The translations under genes were made by a program, and so were the position numbers. Shown in pieces: positions 34,145 to 42,678 of a DNA stretch of 64,000 nucleotides. The notes beneath the pieces are model-generated. The model had not been told where the DNA came from. It saw nothing but the letters and a program-made list of their open reading frames with translations, and did not search any database. Origin of the DNA: Lysobacter sp. Root494 (GTDB lineage Bacteria > Pseudomonadota > Gammaproteobacteria > Xanthomonadales > Xanthomonadaceae); contig NZ_LMFH01000001.1 in assembly GCF_001427225.1 (NCBI RefSeq), positions 616,207 through 680,206 on the forward strand. The letters are read 5' to 3'. Position 1 is the stretch's first letter; each line of letters begins with the position of its first letter.

Positions 34145-35575
34145 TCAGTACCGGTAATGATCCGGCTTGTACGGACCTTCGACCGGAACGCCGAGGTAGT
34201 CGGCCTGTTCCTGCGTCAGCTTCGTCAGCTTCACGCCGATCTTCTCGAGGTGCAGGCGCGCGACTTCCTCGTCGAGCTTCTTCGGCAGGATGTACACGCC
34301 GACTTCGTAGTTGTCCTTGTTCGCCCACAGGTCCATCTGCGCGAGGGTCTGGTTGGAGAACGAGTTCGACATCACGAAGCTCGGGTGGCCCGTGGCACAG
34401 CCCAGGTTCACCAGGCGGCCTTCGGCCAGCAGGAAGATCGCGCGGCCGTCCTTGAAGGTGTACTTGTCGACCTGCGGCTTGATGTTGGTGTGCACCGCGC
34501 CCGACGCGTACAGCCTGTCGACCTGGATCTCGTTGTCGAAGTGGCCGATGTTGCAGACGATGGCCTGGTCCTTCATCTGCTGCATGTGCTCGAGCGTGAT
34601 CACGTCCTTGTTGCCGGTCGTGGTGACGTAGATGTCGCCGCGGCCGAGCGTGCTCTCGATCGTGTTGACCTCGAAGCCTTCCATCGCGGCCTGCAGGGCG
34701 TTGATCGGATCGATCTCGGTGACGACCACGCGCGCGCCGTAGGCACGCAGCGAGTGCGCCGAACCCTTGCCGACGTCGCCGTAACCGCAGACGACCGCGA
34801 CCTTGCCGGCCAGCATCACGTCCATCGCGCGCTTGAGGCCATCGGCCAGCGATTCGCGGCAGCCGTAGAGGTTGTCGAACTTCGACTTGGTGACCGAGTC
34901 GTTGACGTTGATCGCCGGCACCAGCAGCTTGCCTTCCTGCGCGAGCTGGTAGAGGCGGTGCACGCCGGTAGTAGTTTCTTCGGAGACGCCCTTCCAGTGC
35001 TTCACGACTTCGGCGAAATAACCAGGACGCTCGGCATGCACGCGCTTGAGCAGGTTCTTGATGACCTGTTCTTCGTGGTTCGACGACGGGGTGTTGACCC
35101 AGTCCGAACCGTTTTCGAGCTCGAAGCCCTTGTGGATCAGCAGGGTCACGTCACCGCCGTCGTCAACGACGAGTTCGGGACCCTTGTTACCCGGGAAGGT
35201 CAGCGCATCGAGCGTGCAATCCCAGTATTCCTCCAGCGACTCGCCCTTCCACGCGAACACCGGCGTGCCCGACTTCGCGATCGCCGCAGCGGCGTGGTCC
35301 TGCGTCGAGAAGATGTTGCACGAAGCCCAGCGCACGTCGGCACCGAGGTCCTTCAGCGTCTCGATCAGCACGGCGGTCTGGATGGTCATGTGCAGCGAAC
35401 CGGTGACGCGCACGCCATTGAGCGGCCTGGCCGGCGCGTACTTCTTGCGGATCGACATCAGACCCGGCATTTCCTGCTCGGCGATCTCGATTTCCTTGCG
35501 GCCCCAGTCGGCCAGCGAGATGTCGGCAACCTTGTAGTCGCCTTCGGTGGAGAAGGTCTTCTGTACGGCGTTCAT
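34145..35575 (-). CDS. ahcY: S-adenosyl-L-homocysteine hydrolase
   Basis: NAD-dependent enzyme that splits SAH into adenosine and homocysteine, relieving product inhibition of methyltransferases. 476 residues, the long bacterial form. Seen: [36 protein letters not shown], and [20 protein letters not shown] with the substrate Lys/Asp. The NAD loop is [13 protein letters not shown], and the terminal [18 protein letters not shown] and PYKPDHYRY complete the family pattern. I start at the ATG at 35575 (GGAG upstream). The leader contains an SAH riboswitch, so rising SAH should turn the gene on. Confidence 0.97.
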   Translation of the reverse strand: MNAVQKTFSTEGDYKVADISLADWGRKEIEIAEQEMPGLMSIRKKYAPARPLNGVRVTGSLHMTIQTAVLIETLKDLGADVRWASCNIFSTQDHAAAAIAKSGTPVFAWKGESLEEYWDCTLDALTFPGNKGPELVVDDGGDVTLLIHKGFELENGSDWVNTPSSNHEEQVIKNLLKRVHAERPGYFAEVVKHWKGVSEETTTGVHRLYQLAQEGKLLVPAINVNDSVTKSKFDNLYGCRESLADGLKRAMDVMLAGKVAVVCGYGDVGKGSAHSLRAYGARVVVTEIDPINALQAAMEGFEVNTIESTLGRGDIYVTTTGNKDVITLEHMQQMKDQAIVCNIGHFDNEIQVDRLYASGAVHTNIKPQVDKYTFKDGRAIFLLAEGRLVNLGCATGHPSFVMSNSFSNQTLAQMDLWANKDNYEVGVYILPKKLDEEVARLHLEKIGVKLTKLTQEQADYLGVPVEGPYKPDHYRY

Positions 35576-35616
35576 GTGTAGCTCCGTTGTTTGGAAGTCC
35601 ATGCGTGGACTTGCAT

Positions 35617-35696
35617 TAACGGGCGCCGTTGTTGCGTGGAACCTCGCCGAGCCTGGCCGCAGGTGACTTCATGCGGTCGCAGCGCCCCTCGGCGGG
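35617..35696 (-). ncRNA. SAH riboswitch upstream of ahcY
   Basis: On the minus strand the RNA reads CGCCGAGGGGCGCTGCGACC, a variable hairpin, GCGGCCAGGCTCGGCG, a linker, then AACGGCGCCCGTT. This is the SAH aptamer: P1 CGCCGAG/CTCGGCG, the conserved GCGCUGCGAC and CAGGCUCGG blocks, and the 3' GGCGCCC that pairs with GGGCGC as the pseudoknot. The family is known upstream of ahcY in Proteobacteria and activates expression on SAH binding. A TAGAAT box about 15 bases upstream on the same strand could be its promoter -10. Confidence 0.96.
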
Positions 35697-35760
35697 GCAG
35701 GGGCGGGATTCTACCGCGCCCGTGTTTCGCGGTTGTAATGATTGATGAGCCACGCAAGAC

Positions 35761-35783
35761 AAACGGCCGCGTTGCGGCCGTTG
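35761..35783 (-). terminator. Probable terminator of metK
   Basis: ACGGCCGC/GCGGCCGT stem with a three-base loop, followed on the minus strand by TTGTCTTG. It stands about 80 bases past the metK stop and before the ahcY promoter. Confidence 0.55.
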
Positions 35784-35791
35784 TCAAAGAC

Positions 35792-35820
35792 GCTGGATCC
35801 CCGCCTTCGCGGGGATGACG
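35792..35820. repeat. Short dispersed palindrome (CCCCGCCTTCGCGGGG type)
   Basis: GGATCCCCGCCTTCGCGGGGATGACG forms an 8-bp hairpin, flanked by GCTGGAT and ATGACG. The same tail (CGCTGGGATGACGC) occurs in the gap after the RND permease near 9270. This type of intergenic element is common in many Proteobacteria. Confidence 0.7.
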
Positions 35821-35863
35821 ATCTGGCAAAGCCGCGCGCCCCTGGTGCGCGCGGGCCAGATCG

Positions 35864-37081
35864 TCACTTCTTCAGGCCGGCATCCCTGCGCAGCGCGTCG
35901 GCGCGATCGGTCTTTTCCCACGAGAAGGCCGTGGCCTTCTGCTTCTTGCCGGCGCCGTCGGTGTAGCTGACTTCCTTGGGTTTGCGGCCGAAGTGGCCAT
36001 AGCTGGCGGTCGCCTGGTAGATCGGATGTTCCAGGTCCAGCATCTTGGTGATGCCGTACGGACGCAGGTCGAAGTGCTTGCGGATCAGCTTCTCGATCTT
36101 GTCGTCGCTGATATGGCCGGTGCCGAACGTGGTGACGGAAATCGATGTCGGATCGGCGACGCCGATCGCGTAGGAGACCTGCACTTCGCACTTGTCGGCC
36201 AGGCCGGCAGCGACGATGTTCTTCGCCACGTAACGCGCGGCGTAAGCGGCCGAACGGTCGACCTTCGACGGATCCTTGCCCGAGAACGCACCGCCGCCGT
36301 GACGGGCCATGCCGCCGTAGCTGTCGACGATGATCTTGCGGCCGGTCAGGCCGCAGTCGCCCACCGGGCCACCGATCACGAACTTGCCGGTCGGATTGAT
36401 GTGCACCTTGTTCTTCGCCAGCGCGTCGAGCCATTTCTTCGGCAGCACCGGCACCAGGATTTCCGAACGCACGGCTTCGACCAGGTCCTTCTGCTTGATG
36501 TCCGGGTCGTGCTGCGTGGAGAGCACGACGGCATCAAGGCCGAGGATCTTGTTGCCGTCATAGCGCAGGGTGACCTGCGACTTCGCGTCCGGGCGCAACC
36601 ACTTCAGCTTGCCGTTCTTGCGCACCTTGGCCTGCTGTTCGACCAGGCGGTGCGAGTAGTACAGCGGCGCCGGCATGAATTCCGGAGCCTCGTTGCAGGC
36701 GTAGCCGAACATCAGGCCCTGGTCGCCCGCGCCCTGTTCTTCCGGCTTCTTGCGGTCGACGCCCTGGTTGATGTCGGGCGACTGCTTGCCGAGCATGTTG
36801 ATGATCGCGCAGGTGTGGCCGTCGAAGCCGACGTCGGAATTGTCGTAACCGATGTCGTTGATGACCTTGCGCGCCAGCGCTTCGATGTCGACCCACGCCG
36901 AGGTGGTGACTTCACCCGCGACGATCGCGGCGCCCGTCTTCACCATCGTTTCGCACGCCACGCGTGCGCGCTTGTCCTGCGCGAGGATCGCGTCGAGGAC
37001 GGCGTCGGAGATCTGGTCGGCGATCTTGTCGGGATGGCCTTCGGAGACCGATTCGGACGTGAAGAGATAGCTGGTGGACAT
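35864..37081 (-). CDS. metK: S-adenosylmethionine synthetase
   Basis: Makes SAM from ATP and methionine. The 405-residue protein, started at the ATG at 37081 with AGGAG upstream, begins [20 protein letters not shown] (ATP His, metal Asp). The signature [12 protein letters not shown] follows, then [29 protein letters not shown] with the catalytic Lys and Asp residues, and the C-terminal [15 protein letters not shown] leader hairpin motif like that of metF lies 19-34 bases upstream. Same strand as ahcY and metF, not an operon. Confidence 0.97.
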   Translation of the reverse strand: MSTSYLFTSESVSEGHPDKIADQISDAVLDAILAQDKRARVACETMVKTGAAIVAGEVTTSAWVDIEALARKVINDIGYDNSDVGFDGHTCAIINMLGKQSPDINQGVDRKKPEEQGAGDQGLMFGYACNEAPEFMPAPLYYSHRLVEQQAKVRKNGKLKWLRPDAKSQVTLRYDGNKILGLDAVVLSTQHDPDIKQKDLVEAVRSEILVPVLPKKWLDALAKNKVHINPTGKFVIGGPVGDCGLTGRKIIVDSYGGMARHGGGAFSGKDPSKVDRSAAYAARYVAKNIVAAGLADKCEVQVSYAIGVADPTSISVTTFGTGHISDDKIEKLIRKHFDLRPYGITKMLDLEHPIYQATASYGHFGRKPKEVSYTDGAGKKQKATAFSWEKTDRADALRRDAGLKK

Positions 37082-37097
37082 CGGGGCTCCTGGGGTC

Positions 37098-37116
37098 ATA
37101 TCCCTTCATGGGGATG
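37098..37116 (-). promoter_or_regulatory. metK leader motif shared with metF
   Basis: Plus-strand reading ATATCCCTTCATGGGGATG; arms ATCCC (37100-37104) and GGGAT (37111-37115) around TTCATG. Compared with the metF copy the arm bases have changed in a compensating way (G:C to C:G) while ATATC and TTCAT are kept, as expected of a symmetric operator or a conserved RNA hairpin. Confidence 0.5.
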
Positions 37117-37318
37117 AAAAGATGGCCGCGCATGATACAGGCTCAGGCGGGCCGATGCATGAGCCGCATTGTGCGCCGGTTTAGGGACGCCGGGCAGGCT
37201 GTGGAAGTGCCGATCCGCCTGCATGAGCACATGCCGGATTGTCACGCGGCCGTCGTACGGCCGCAGCGTCGCTGTCGCATCCCTCCGTCAGGCTGCCCGG
37301 CGAAAGGGGGCGCCGGCG

Positions 37319-39058
37319 ATGCAAAAGTTCGAGCAGCAGCTGCAACAACGATTCCCGCACTGGTTCCGCGGCCGCCGCGCGACGCTGGCGAGGCCGCTGC
37401 TGCGCGCGATCGGGCGTTGGTCGAAGTTCGATGCGATCAGCGGGCACCTGGAAGCGAACGGCCACCTGCGCGACTTCGAATTCGTCCGCTCGTCGCTGGA
37501 GTTCCTGCAGGCACGCTATGCCGCGGACGTGGCCGAGCTGCGCCGCATTCCCGCCAGCGGCCGCCTGCTGATCGTCGCCAACCATCCCTCCGGCGCGCTC
37601 GACGCGCTGGCGCTGCTCGACGCGGTGGGGCAGGTCCGTCGCGACGTGAAGATCATCGCGAACGACCTGCTGTCGGCGCTCGAGCCGCTCTCCGGCCTGT
37701 TGCTGCCGATCCGCATCGTCGGCGGCAAGCCAGGCTCGGACAGCCTGCGCGCGATCGAGGACGCGCTGCGCGAGGAGCGCTGCGTGATCATTTTCCCGGC
37801 AGGCGAAGTTGCGCGCCTGGGCTTTCGCGGGGTCAGCGATGGGCGCTGGCGGCGCGGCTTCCTCCGCTTCGCGCGCTCGACGAAGACGCCGGTGCTGCCG
37901 GTGCGCATCGAAGCCCGGAACTCCGCGCTGTTCTATGGCGCGTCCGCGTTGTTCAAGCCGGTCGGCACCGCGTTGCTCGCGCGCGAGATGTTCGCTCGTG
38001 GCGCGCGCCGGATCGCGCTGCGCATCGGGCATCCACTGCAACTGCCGGAAGGCGGCAAGCCGACCGAAATGCTGCGCCAGGTGCGTCGTGAACTGCACGC
38101 GATCGGCACGCGACACGAGCGTCCTGCACCGATCGGGCCTGAAGCGCTGATCGATGCGGTTGATCCGGCGCTGGTTTCGGCGGGCGTCGCAGCAATGGAA
38201 TCGCTCGGCCAGACCTTTGACGGCAAGCAGATCCGGGTCGGCAGGCTTGCCGCGGGTTCGCCGCTGCTGCGGGAAATCGGTCGCCTGCGCGAACTCACGT
38301 TCCGCGCGGTAGGCGAGGGCACGGGCCATCGGCTCGACGTCGACCTGTACGACAGCTGGTACGAGCACATCGTCCTGTGGGACGCCGCGGCTTCGAGGAT
38401 CGCGGGTGCGTACCGGTTGGCGCGCGGCGCCGTCCTGCTGCCGGAACGGGGGCTCGCCGGTTTCTACACCGCTTCCCTGTTCGACTACGCCGATGACGCG
38501 CTGCCACGCATGCAGCAGGGCATGGAACTGGGCCGCAGCTTCGTCGCTCCCGAATACTGGGGCAGCCGCAGCATCGATTACCTGTGGCAGGGCATCGGTG
38601 CCTTTCTCGCGCGGCATCCGGATGTGCGCTATCTGTTCGGGCCGGTGTCGATCAGTGCCGCGTTGCCGGTCGAAGCACGCGAACAGATCGTTTCGTACTA
38701 CGCGCGTTACTTCGGGACGCAGGAGCATTGCGCGGCGTCGAAGCGGCCGTTCGCGTATCGAGCGGCGCCTCCGCAGTTCGGCGAGGAACTCGATGCGCAG
38801 ACCGCGTTCCGCGTGCTCAAGAACAATCTCGATGCGCTCGGCGCGACGCTGCCCATGCTTTACAAGCAGTACACCGACTTGTGTGATCCCGGTGGCGCAC
38901 GATTCCACGCCTTCGGTGTCGATCCGGATTTCAGCGATTCGGTGGATGGCCTGATCGAAGTCGACCTGCATCGCCTGCGGGCGAAGAAGCGCGAGCGGTA
39001 TCTCACGCCACAGGAAGCGGTAAAGGGCGAAGCCCGCGTCGCCGAGGTAATGGAATGA
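37319..39058 (+). CDS. Two-domain acyltransferase, OlsF-like (PlsC-type plus OlsB-type)
   Basis: A 579-residue fusion. The N-terminal half is a lysophospholipid acyltransferase domain: ANHPSGALDALALLD holds the catalytic His89 and Asp95, and IIFPAGEVARLGF is the substrate-binding block. The C-terminal half (about 290-579) resembles the OlsB/hemolysin-like N-acyltransferase domain: VLWDAAASRIAGAYRL, GLAGFYTASLFDY, MELGRSFVAPEYWG, YLWQGIGAFL and YLFGPVSISAAL. OlsF proteins with this order make ornithine lipids in one polypeptide, so phosphorus-free membrane lipid synthesis is the best inference. The ATG at 37319 has AAAGGGGG upstream. It overlaps the LpxH-like gene by four bases. Confidence 0.85.
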   Translation: MQKFEQQLQQRFPHWFRGRRATLARPLLRAIGRWSKFDAISGHLEANGHLRDFEFVRSSLEFLQARYAADVAELRRIPASGRLLIVANHPSGALDALALLDAVGQVRRDVKIIANDLLSALEPLSGLLLPIRIVGGKPGSDSLRAIEDALREERCVIIFPAGEVARLGFRGVSDGRWRRGFLRFARSTKTPVLPVRIEARNSALFYGASALFKPVGTALLAREMFARGARRIALRIGHPLQLPEGGKPTEMLRQVRRELHAIGTRHERPAPIGPEALIDAVDPALVSAGVAAMESLGQTFDGKQIRVGRLAAGSPLLREIGRLRELTFRAVGEGTGHRLDVDLYDSWYEHIVLWDAAASRIAGAYRLARGAVLLPERGLAGFYTASLFDYADDALPRMQQGMELGRSFVAPEYWGSRSIDYLWQGIGAFLARHPDVRYLFGPVSISAALPVEAREQIVSYYARYFGTQEHCAASKRPFAYRAAPPQFGEELDAQTAFRVLKNNLDALGATLPMLYKQYTDLCDPGGARFHAFGVDPDFSDSVDGLIEVDLHRLRAKKRERYLTPQEAVKGEARVAEVME

Positions 39059-39894
39059 CGACCGTGGCATCGACGCCGGTCGCGTCGTTGCCACCCCGGC
39101 GCCGCGCCGTTTTCATCTCCGACATCCACCTCGGGTCCAAGCACTGCCATGCGGCCGAACTTGCCGACTTCCTCTGCGGACTGCGTTGCGACCGCCTGTA
39201 CCTGGTCGGCGACATCGTCGACCTGTGGTGGATGGCGTCGCGCCGCGCGACGTGGAAGGAGGCGCACAACCGCGTCGTGGAAGCGCTGCACGCCCTGCGT
39301 CGCGCGGGGACCGAAATCGTCTACGTGCCCGGCAACCACGATCGGCCGATCCGCCGCTTCTGCGGACTGGTGTTGCCGCGCATGGCGATCCGTCGCCGCA
39401 CCATCCACGTGACGGCAGATGGACGCCGCCTGCTGGTCGTGCACGGTGACGACTACGACAACGCCACCCACTTCGGCAGCCTTCAGGAAAAGCTCGGCGA
39501 CTGGCTGTATTACCGCATCCTCACCGGCAACCGCCTGCTCAACTTCGTGCGCCAGCGCTACGGTCTGCGCTACTGGTCGCTCGCTGAGTTCCTCAAGCGC
39601 CAGAGCGGTGCGGCGGAACGCTACATCGCCCGTTTCGCGCAGGCGGGCTTCGAGGATGCGAAGCGACGCGGACTGGACGGCATTGTCTGCGGCCACATCC
39701 ACCGCGCCGCATTGTTCGAGCGCGAAGGCTGCGTGTATGCGAACGACGGCGATTGGGTCGAAAGCCTTACCGCGCTCGCCGAGGAACCGGACGGAACCCT
39801 GCGGCTTCTGTCGCATACCGGCGACACACTCGCGGTGATGCCGCCGCGCCTTCGCCTGACTTCGCAGGTCCCGGAGCTCTCCCGCGCGGCCTGA
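39055..39894 (+). CDS. LpxH-like UDP-2,3-diacylglucosamine diphosphatase family phosphoesterase
   Basis: A 279-residue calcineurin-like metallophosphoesterase. Metal-site motifs in order: FISDIHLGS, VGDIVDLWW, VPGNHDRPI, LVVHGDDYDN and CGHIHRAAL, spaced as in LpxH-type enzymes that hydrolyse UDP-diacylglucosamine to lipid X. It lacks the compact length of E. coli LpxH (240) and may be the LpxH2-type paralogue often found beside acyltransferases. It begins inside the stop codon of the OlsF-like gene (ATGA), so both likely serve membrane-lipid remodelling. Confidence 0.85.
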   Translation: MTTVASTPVASLPPRRRAVFISDIHLGSKHCHAAELADFLCGLRCDRLYLVGDIVDLWWMASRRATWKEAHNRVVEALHALRRAGTEIVYVPGNHDRPIRRFCGLVLPRMAIRRRTIHVTADGRRLLVVHGDDYDNATHFGSLQEKLGDWLYYRILTGNRLLNFVRQRYGLRYWSLAEFLKRQSGAAERYIARFAQAGFEDAKRRGLDGIVCGHIHRAALFEREGCVYANDGDWVESLTALAEEPDGTLRLLSHTGDTLAVMPPRLRLTSQVPELSRAA

Positions 39895-39964
39895 AGGATT
39901 GCCGTAAGGATCGATTCGAAAGTAGCGCGTGTGAGCCCCGGCGCGGCGCCTGTACGATCCGCAC

Positions 39965-41035
39965 ATGGACTCGATCACCCATCTTTTCGTCGGCGGCGCC
40001 ATCGCGGCCGCCCTTGCACCTGCCTCGCAGCGCCGGGCCGCGCTGCTGGCCGGTGCTGCACTGAACAGTCTGCCGGACATCGACGTATTGCCGCTGATGC
40101 TCAGCGACGATCCGGTCACCCGCATGGTCTGCCATCGCGGCATGACGCATTCGCTGCTGGTGCTGCCGTTCGTGGCATGGGCGTTATGGGCGTGGTTCCG
40201 TAGCCGCGGCGGGCGCGTATCAGCCGCCCCGGGACGCTGGTTCTGGATATGCCAATGCACGTTGCTCGCGCATCCGTTGCTGGACGCGTTCACCGTCTAC
40301 GGCACGCAGTTGTTCTGGCCGTTGCAGGCGCCACCGGCGATGTGGTCGAGTCTCTTCATCATCGATCCGGTCTTCAGTCTCTGCCTGGCCGTGCCGTGCG
40401 TGATTGCATGGTTTGCGCTGAAGGGTTCGCTGGCGCAGCGTTCGCTGAAGGCCGGCCTCGCCTTGTCGCTGGTATATCTCGGGATGTCGCAGGCGGCGAA
40501 GTGGCAGGTCGAACGTGAAGCCGAACGCTCGCTGGCACGGATCGGACTCCAGGACGCGCCGCGCTTCTCGGTGCCGATGCCGTTCAACATCCTCTTGTGG
40601 CGCGTGGTGGCGATGACGCCGGACGGCTTCGTTGAAGCCGAGCGCTCGCTCGTTGCGGATCGCGGCCCGATGCAGTTCCACCGGTATGGCAGCGACGTGG
40701 ATGCGCTCGAAGCCGTGCGCGATTACGCGTCCGTGCAGCGGCTACGCTGGTTCAACCACGGCTTCATGAAGGCGCAGCGGCGCGGTGAACTGCTGGTGCT
40801 GTCAGACCTGCGCATGGGTTCGGAACCGGATTACTCGTTCCGTTTCGCGGTTGCCAGGCGCGATGGCGTGCGTTGGCAGGAAATGGCACCCCAGCAATTG
40901 CGATGGCCGTGGGAAGCCAGTCGCCGGCTGGATGCGATGTGGCGGCGGATCTGGCGTGCACCTCCAGAATCCTCGCCACCGACATCGCAGTCCACTTCGA
41001 CGGATGCTCCGGCATACCGCCAGAGGCAAGGTTGA
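39965..41035 (+). CDS. YdjM-family inner-membrane metal-dependent hydrolase
   Basis: A 356-residue member of the YdjM/DUF457 group. The conserved His and Asp residues cluster in membrane-near loops: DSITHLFVGGAIAAAL, LNSLPDIDVLPL, VCHRGMTHSLLVLP, and LLAHPLLDAFTVYGTQLFWP. Hydrophobic helices alternate with these. A soluble C-terminal part of about 150 residues follows (RFSVPMPFNILLWRVV and onward). Family function is not settled. It starts 70 bases after the phosphoesterase gene and may share its transcript. Confidence 0.88.
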   Translation: MDSITHLFVGGAIAAALAPASQRRAALLAGAALNSLPDIDVLPLMLSDDPVTRMVCHRGMTHSLLVLPFVAWALWAWFRSRGGRVSAAPGRWFWICQCTLLAHPLLDAFTVYGTQLFWPLQAPPAMWSSLFIIDPVFSLCLAVPCVIAWFALKGSLAQRSLKAGLALSLVYLGMSQAAKWQVEREAERSLARIGLQDAPRFSVPMPFNILLWRVVAMTPDGFVEAERSLVADRGPMQFHRYGSDVDALEAVRDYASVQRLRWFNHGFMKAQRRGELLVLSDLRMGSEPDYSFRFAVARRDGVRWQEMAPQQLRWPWEASRRLDAMWRRIWRAPPESSPPTSQSTSTDAPAYRQRQG

Positions 41036-41362
41036 CTATGGGGTGCGGGCGTTGCGGCGGTTTTCATCCAGGGCGGCAAGCAGGGCGACGGCCTTGGTAT
41101 CCACGGATGCGGCAATCAGGTTGCCTTTGTTCATGAGCTGGTCGTAGCGGCTTTCACCGATCGCCCTGCGAAGCGTCGCGACGCTGCGTTCGTAGGTGTA
41201 CGGATATTCCGCGAATGACGTGCGGTTGCCGAGGACCATGTTGATCTTGCGTTCGCTGAGTCCGGTTTCGCGGGCCAGCTGGTTGCAAGGATTGTCGCCG
41301 GCGAATGCCGGAGCGGACATGGCAGCCAAGGTGGCCGCGAGTAGTACGAGCCTGATGTTCAC
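41036..41362 (-). CDS. Small exported protein of unknown function
   Basis: A 108-residue protein from the GTG at 41362 (CAGGAG upstream). A clear signal peptide (NIRLVLLAATLAAMSAPAFA) is followed by a mature domain of about 87 residues with one Cys (GDNPCNQLARETGLSERK). Then come VLGNRTSFAEYPYTYERS and a helical C terminus. The stop codon abuts that of the YdjM-type gene (convergent, 0 bases apart). No family recognised. The following 273 bp up to the dusB stop hold nothing I can name. Confidence 0.75.
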   Translation of the reverse strand: MNIRLVLLAATLAAMSAPAFAGDNPCNQLARETGLSERKINMVLGNRTSFAEYPYTYERSVATLRRAIGESRYDQLMNKGNLIAASVDTKAVALLAALDENRRNARTP

Positions 41363-41635
41363 TGTTGTCTCCTGTCGGTGTCGACTTCGGAATGCATCGG
41401 GCGGGGGCTCGTTGAACACATTCCGTGGTGACAGTTTCGGAGAATGCTCGCAGCAATTACATCACCCATTGGACGGTGTGACTTTCGTCATCGCTCACGC
41501 AACGCATCATCGTTGCGGCAACGCGTGCACAGTCAGCAAGCAAGAACAATCAAAGCGACGCCCGCGTTTGTGCAAGTGAGTACGGAAAAATTTTCAGTCG
41601 CTACCTTTGCCACCCGGTCGGGGGCAAGGAACACA

Positions 41636-42634
41636 TCACGCGGCGACGGGCAGGTCCGGCACCACGCCAGCCACCAGCGCATCGAAGTAATCGCGTGTCA
41701 GCCGAAGCTGCATGTCCGCGGTTTCCGCACGGTTCACTACCGCGCGAAATGCCGAATTTTCAGGGCGATCCTTCGCATACCAGCCCAGGTGCTTGCGCGC
41801 GATGCGCACGCCGGATTGCTCGCCGTAGAACGCGTGGAGGTGTTGCAGGTGCGACAGCAGGATGTCGCGGATTTCCGCCAGCGATGGCTCGGGTAATGCC
41901 CCGCCTGTCGCGAGGTGATGGGCGATTTCGCGGAAGATCCACGGCCGCCCCTGTGCCGCTCGCCCGATCATCACCGCGTCGACACCCGTGCGGGTGAGCA
42001 CGGAAGCGGCCTTTTGCGGCGAGTCGATATCGCCGTTGGCAATCACGGGAATCGACAGCTGCGACTTGATCTCGGCGATGGTGTCGTACTCGGCGACGCC
42101 GGTGTACTGCTGGTCGCGCGTGCGGCCGTGAACGGCGAGCGCAGCGATACCGGCCGCTTCGGCGATACGCGCGATCGTCACCGCGTTGCGTTGGCCGGCG
42201 GCCCAGCCGGTGCGGATCTTCAGCGTGACCGGCACGTCGACGGCCCCGGCCACGGCTTCGAGGATGCGCGCGACGAGTGCTTCATCGCGCATCAGCGCGG
42301 AACCGGCCCAGGCATTGCAGACTTTTTTCGCCGGACAACCCATGTTGATGTCGATGATCTGCGCGCCGTGATCGACGTTGTAACGCGCGGCATCGGCCAT
42401 CACGGCCGGCACGGTGCCCGCGATCTGCACGCTGATCGGCGCGGGCTCGCCCGCGTGGTCCATGCGATGGCGCGATTTCGCCGTGTCCCAGAAGCGCGGA
42501 TCCGACGTTGTCATCTCCGACGCGCACAACCCCGCGCCGAGGCGCTTGCACAGCACCCGGAAGGGCTTGTCGGTGACGCCCGCCATTGGGGCGAGGATCA
42601 CCTTGGGCGTGATGTCGAAGGGGCCGATGCGCAT
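41636..42634 (-). CDS. dusB: tRNA-dihydrouridine synthase B
   Basis: FMN enzyme that reduces uridine in the D-loop of tRNAs. The 332-residue protein started at ATG 42634 opens RIGPFDITPKVILAPMAGVTDKPFR. The catalytic Cys is in DINMGCPAKKVCNAWAGSALM, and KIRTGW, AVHGRTRDQQYTG, VIANGDI and VMIGRAAQGRPWIFRE complete the Dus barrel. The length and N terminus fit DusB rather than DusA or DusC. The usual partner fis does not follow it here. Confidence 0.95.
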   Translation of the reverse strand: MRIGPFDITPKVILAPMAGVTDKPFRVLCKRLGAGLCASEMTTSDPRFWDTAKSRHRMDHAGEPAPISVQIAGTVPAVMADAARYNVDHGAQIIDINMGCPAKKVCNAWAGSALMRDEALVARILEAVAGAVDVPVTLKIRTGWAAGQRNAVTIARIAEAAGIAALAVHGRTRDQQYTGVAEYDTIAEIKSQLSIPVIANGDIDSPQKAASVLTRTGVDAVMIGRAAQGRPWIFREIAHHLATGGALPEPSLAEIRDILLSHLQHLHAFYGEQSGVRIARKHLGWYAKDRPENSAFRAVVNRAETADMQLRLTRDYFDALVAGVVPDLPVAA

Positions 42635-42678
42635 GCAATTATTGTAGTCGCCGCCACGCTGGCGGTCTCGGAGGAAAC

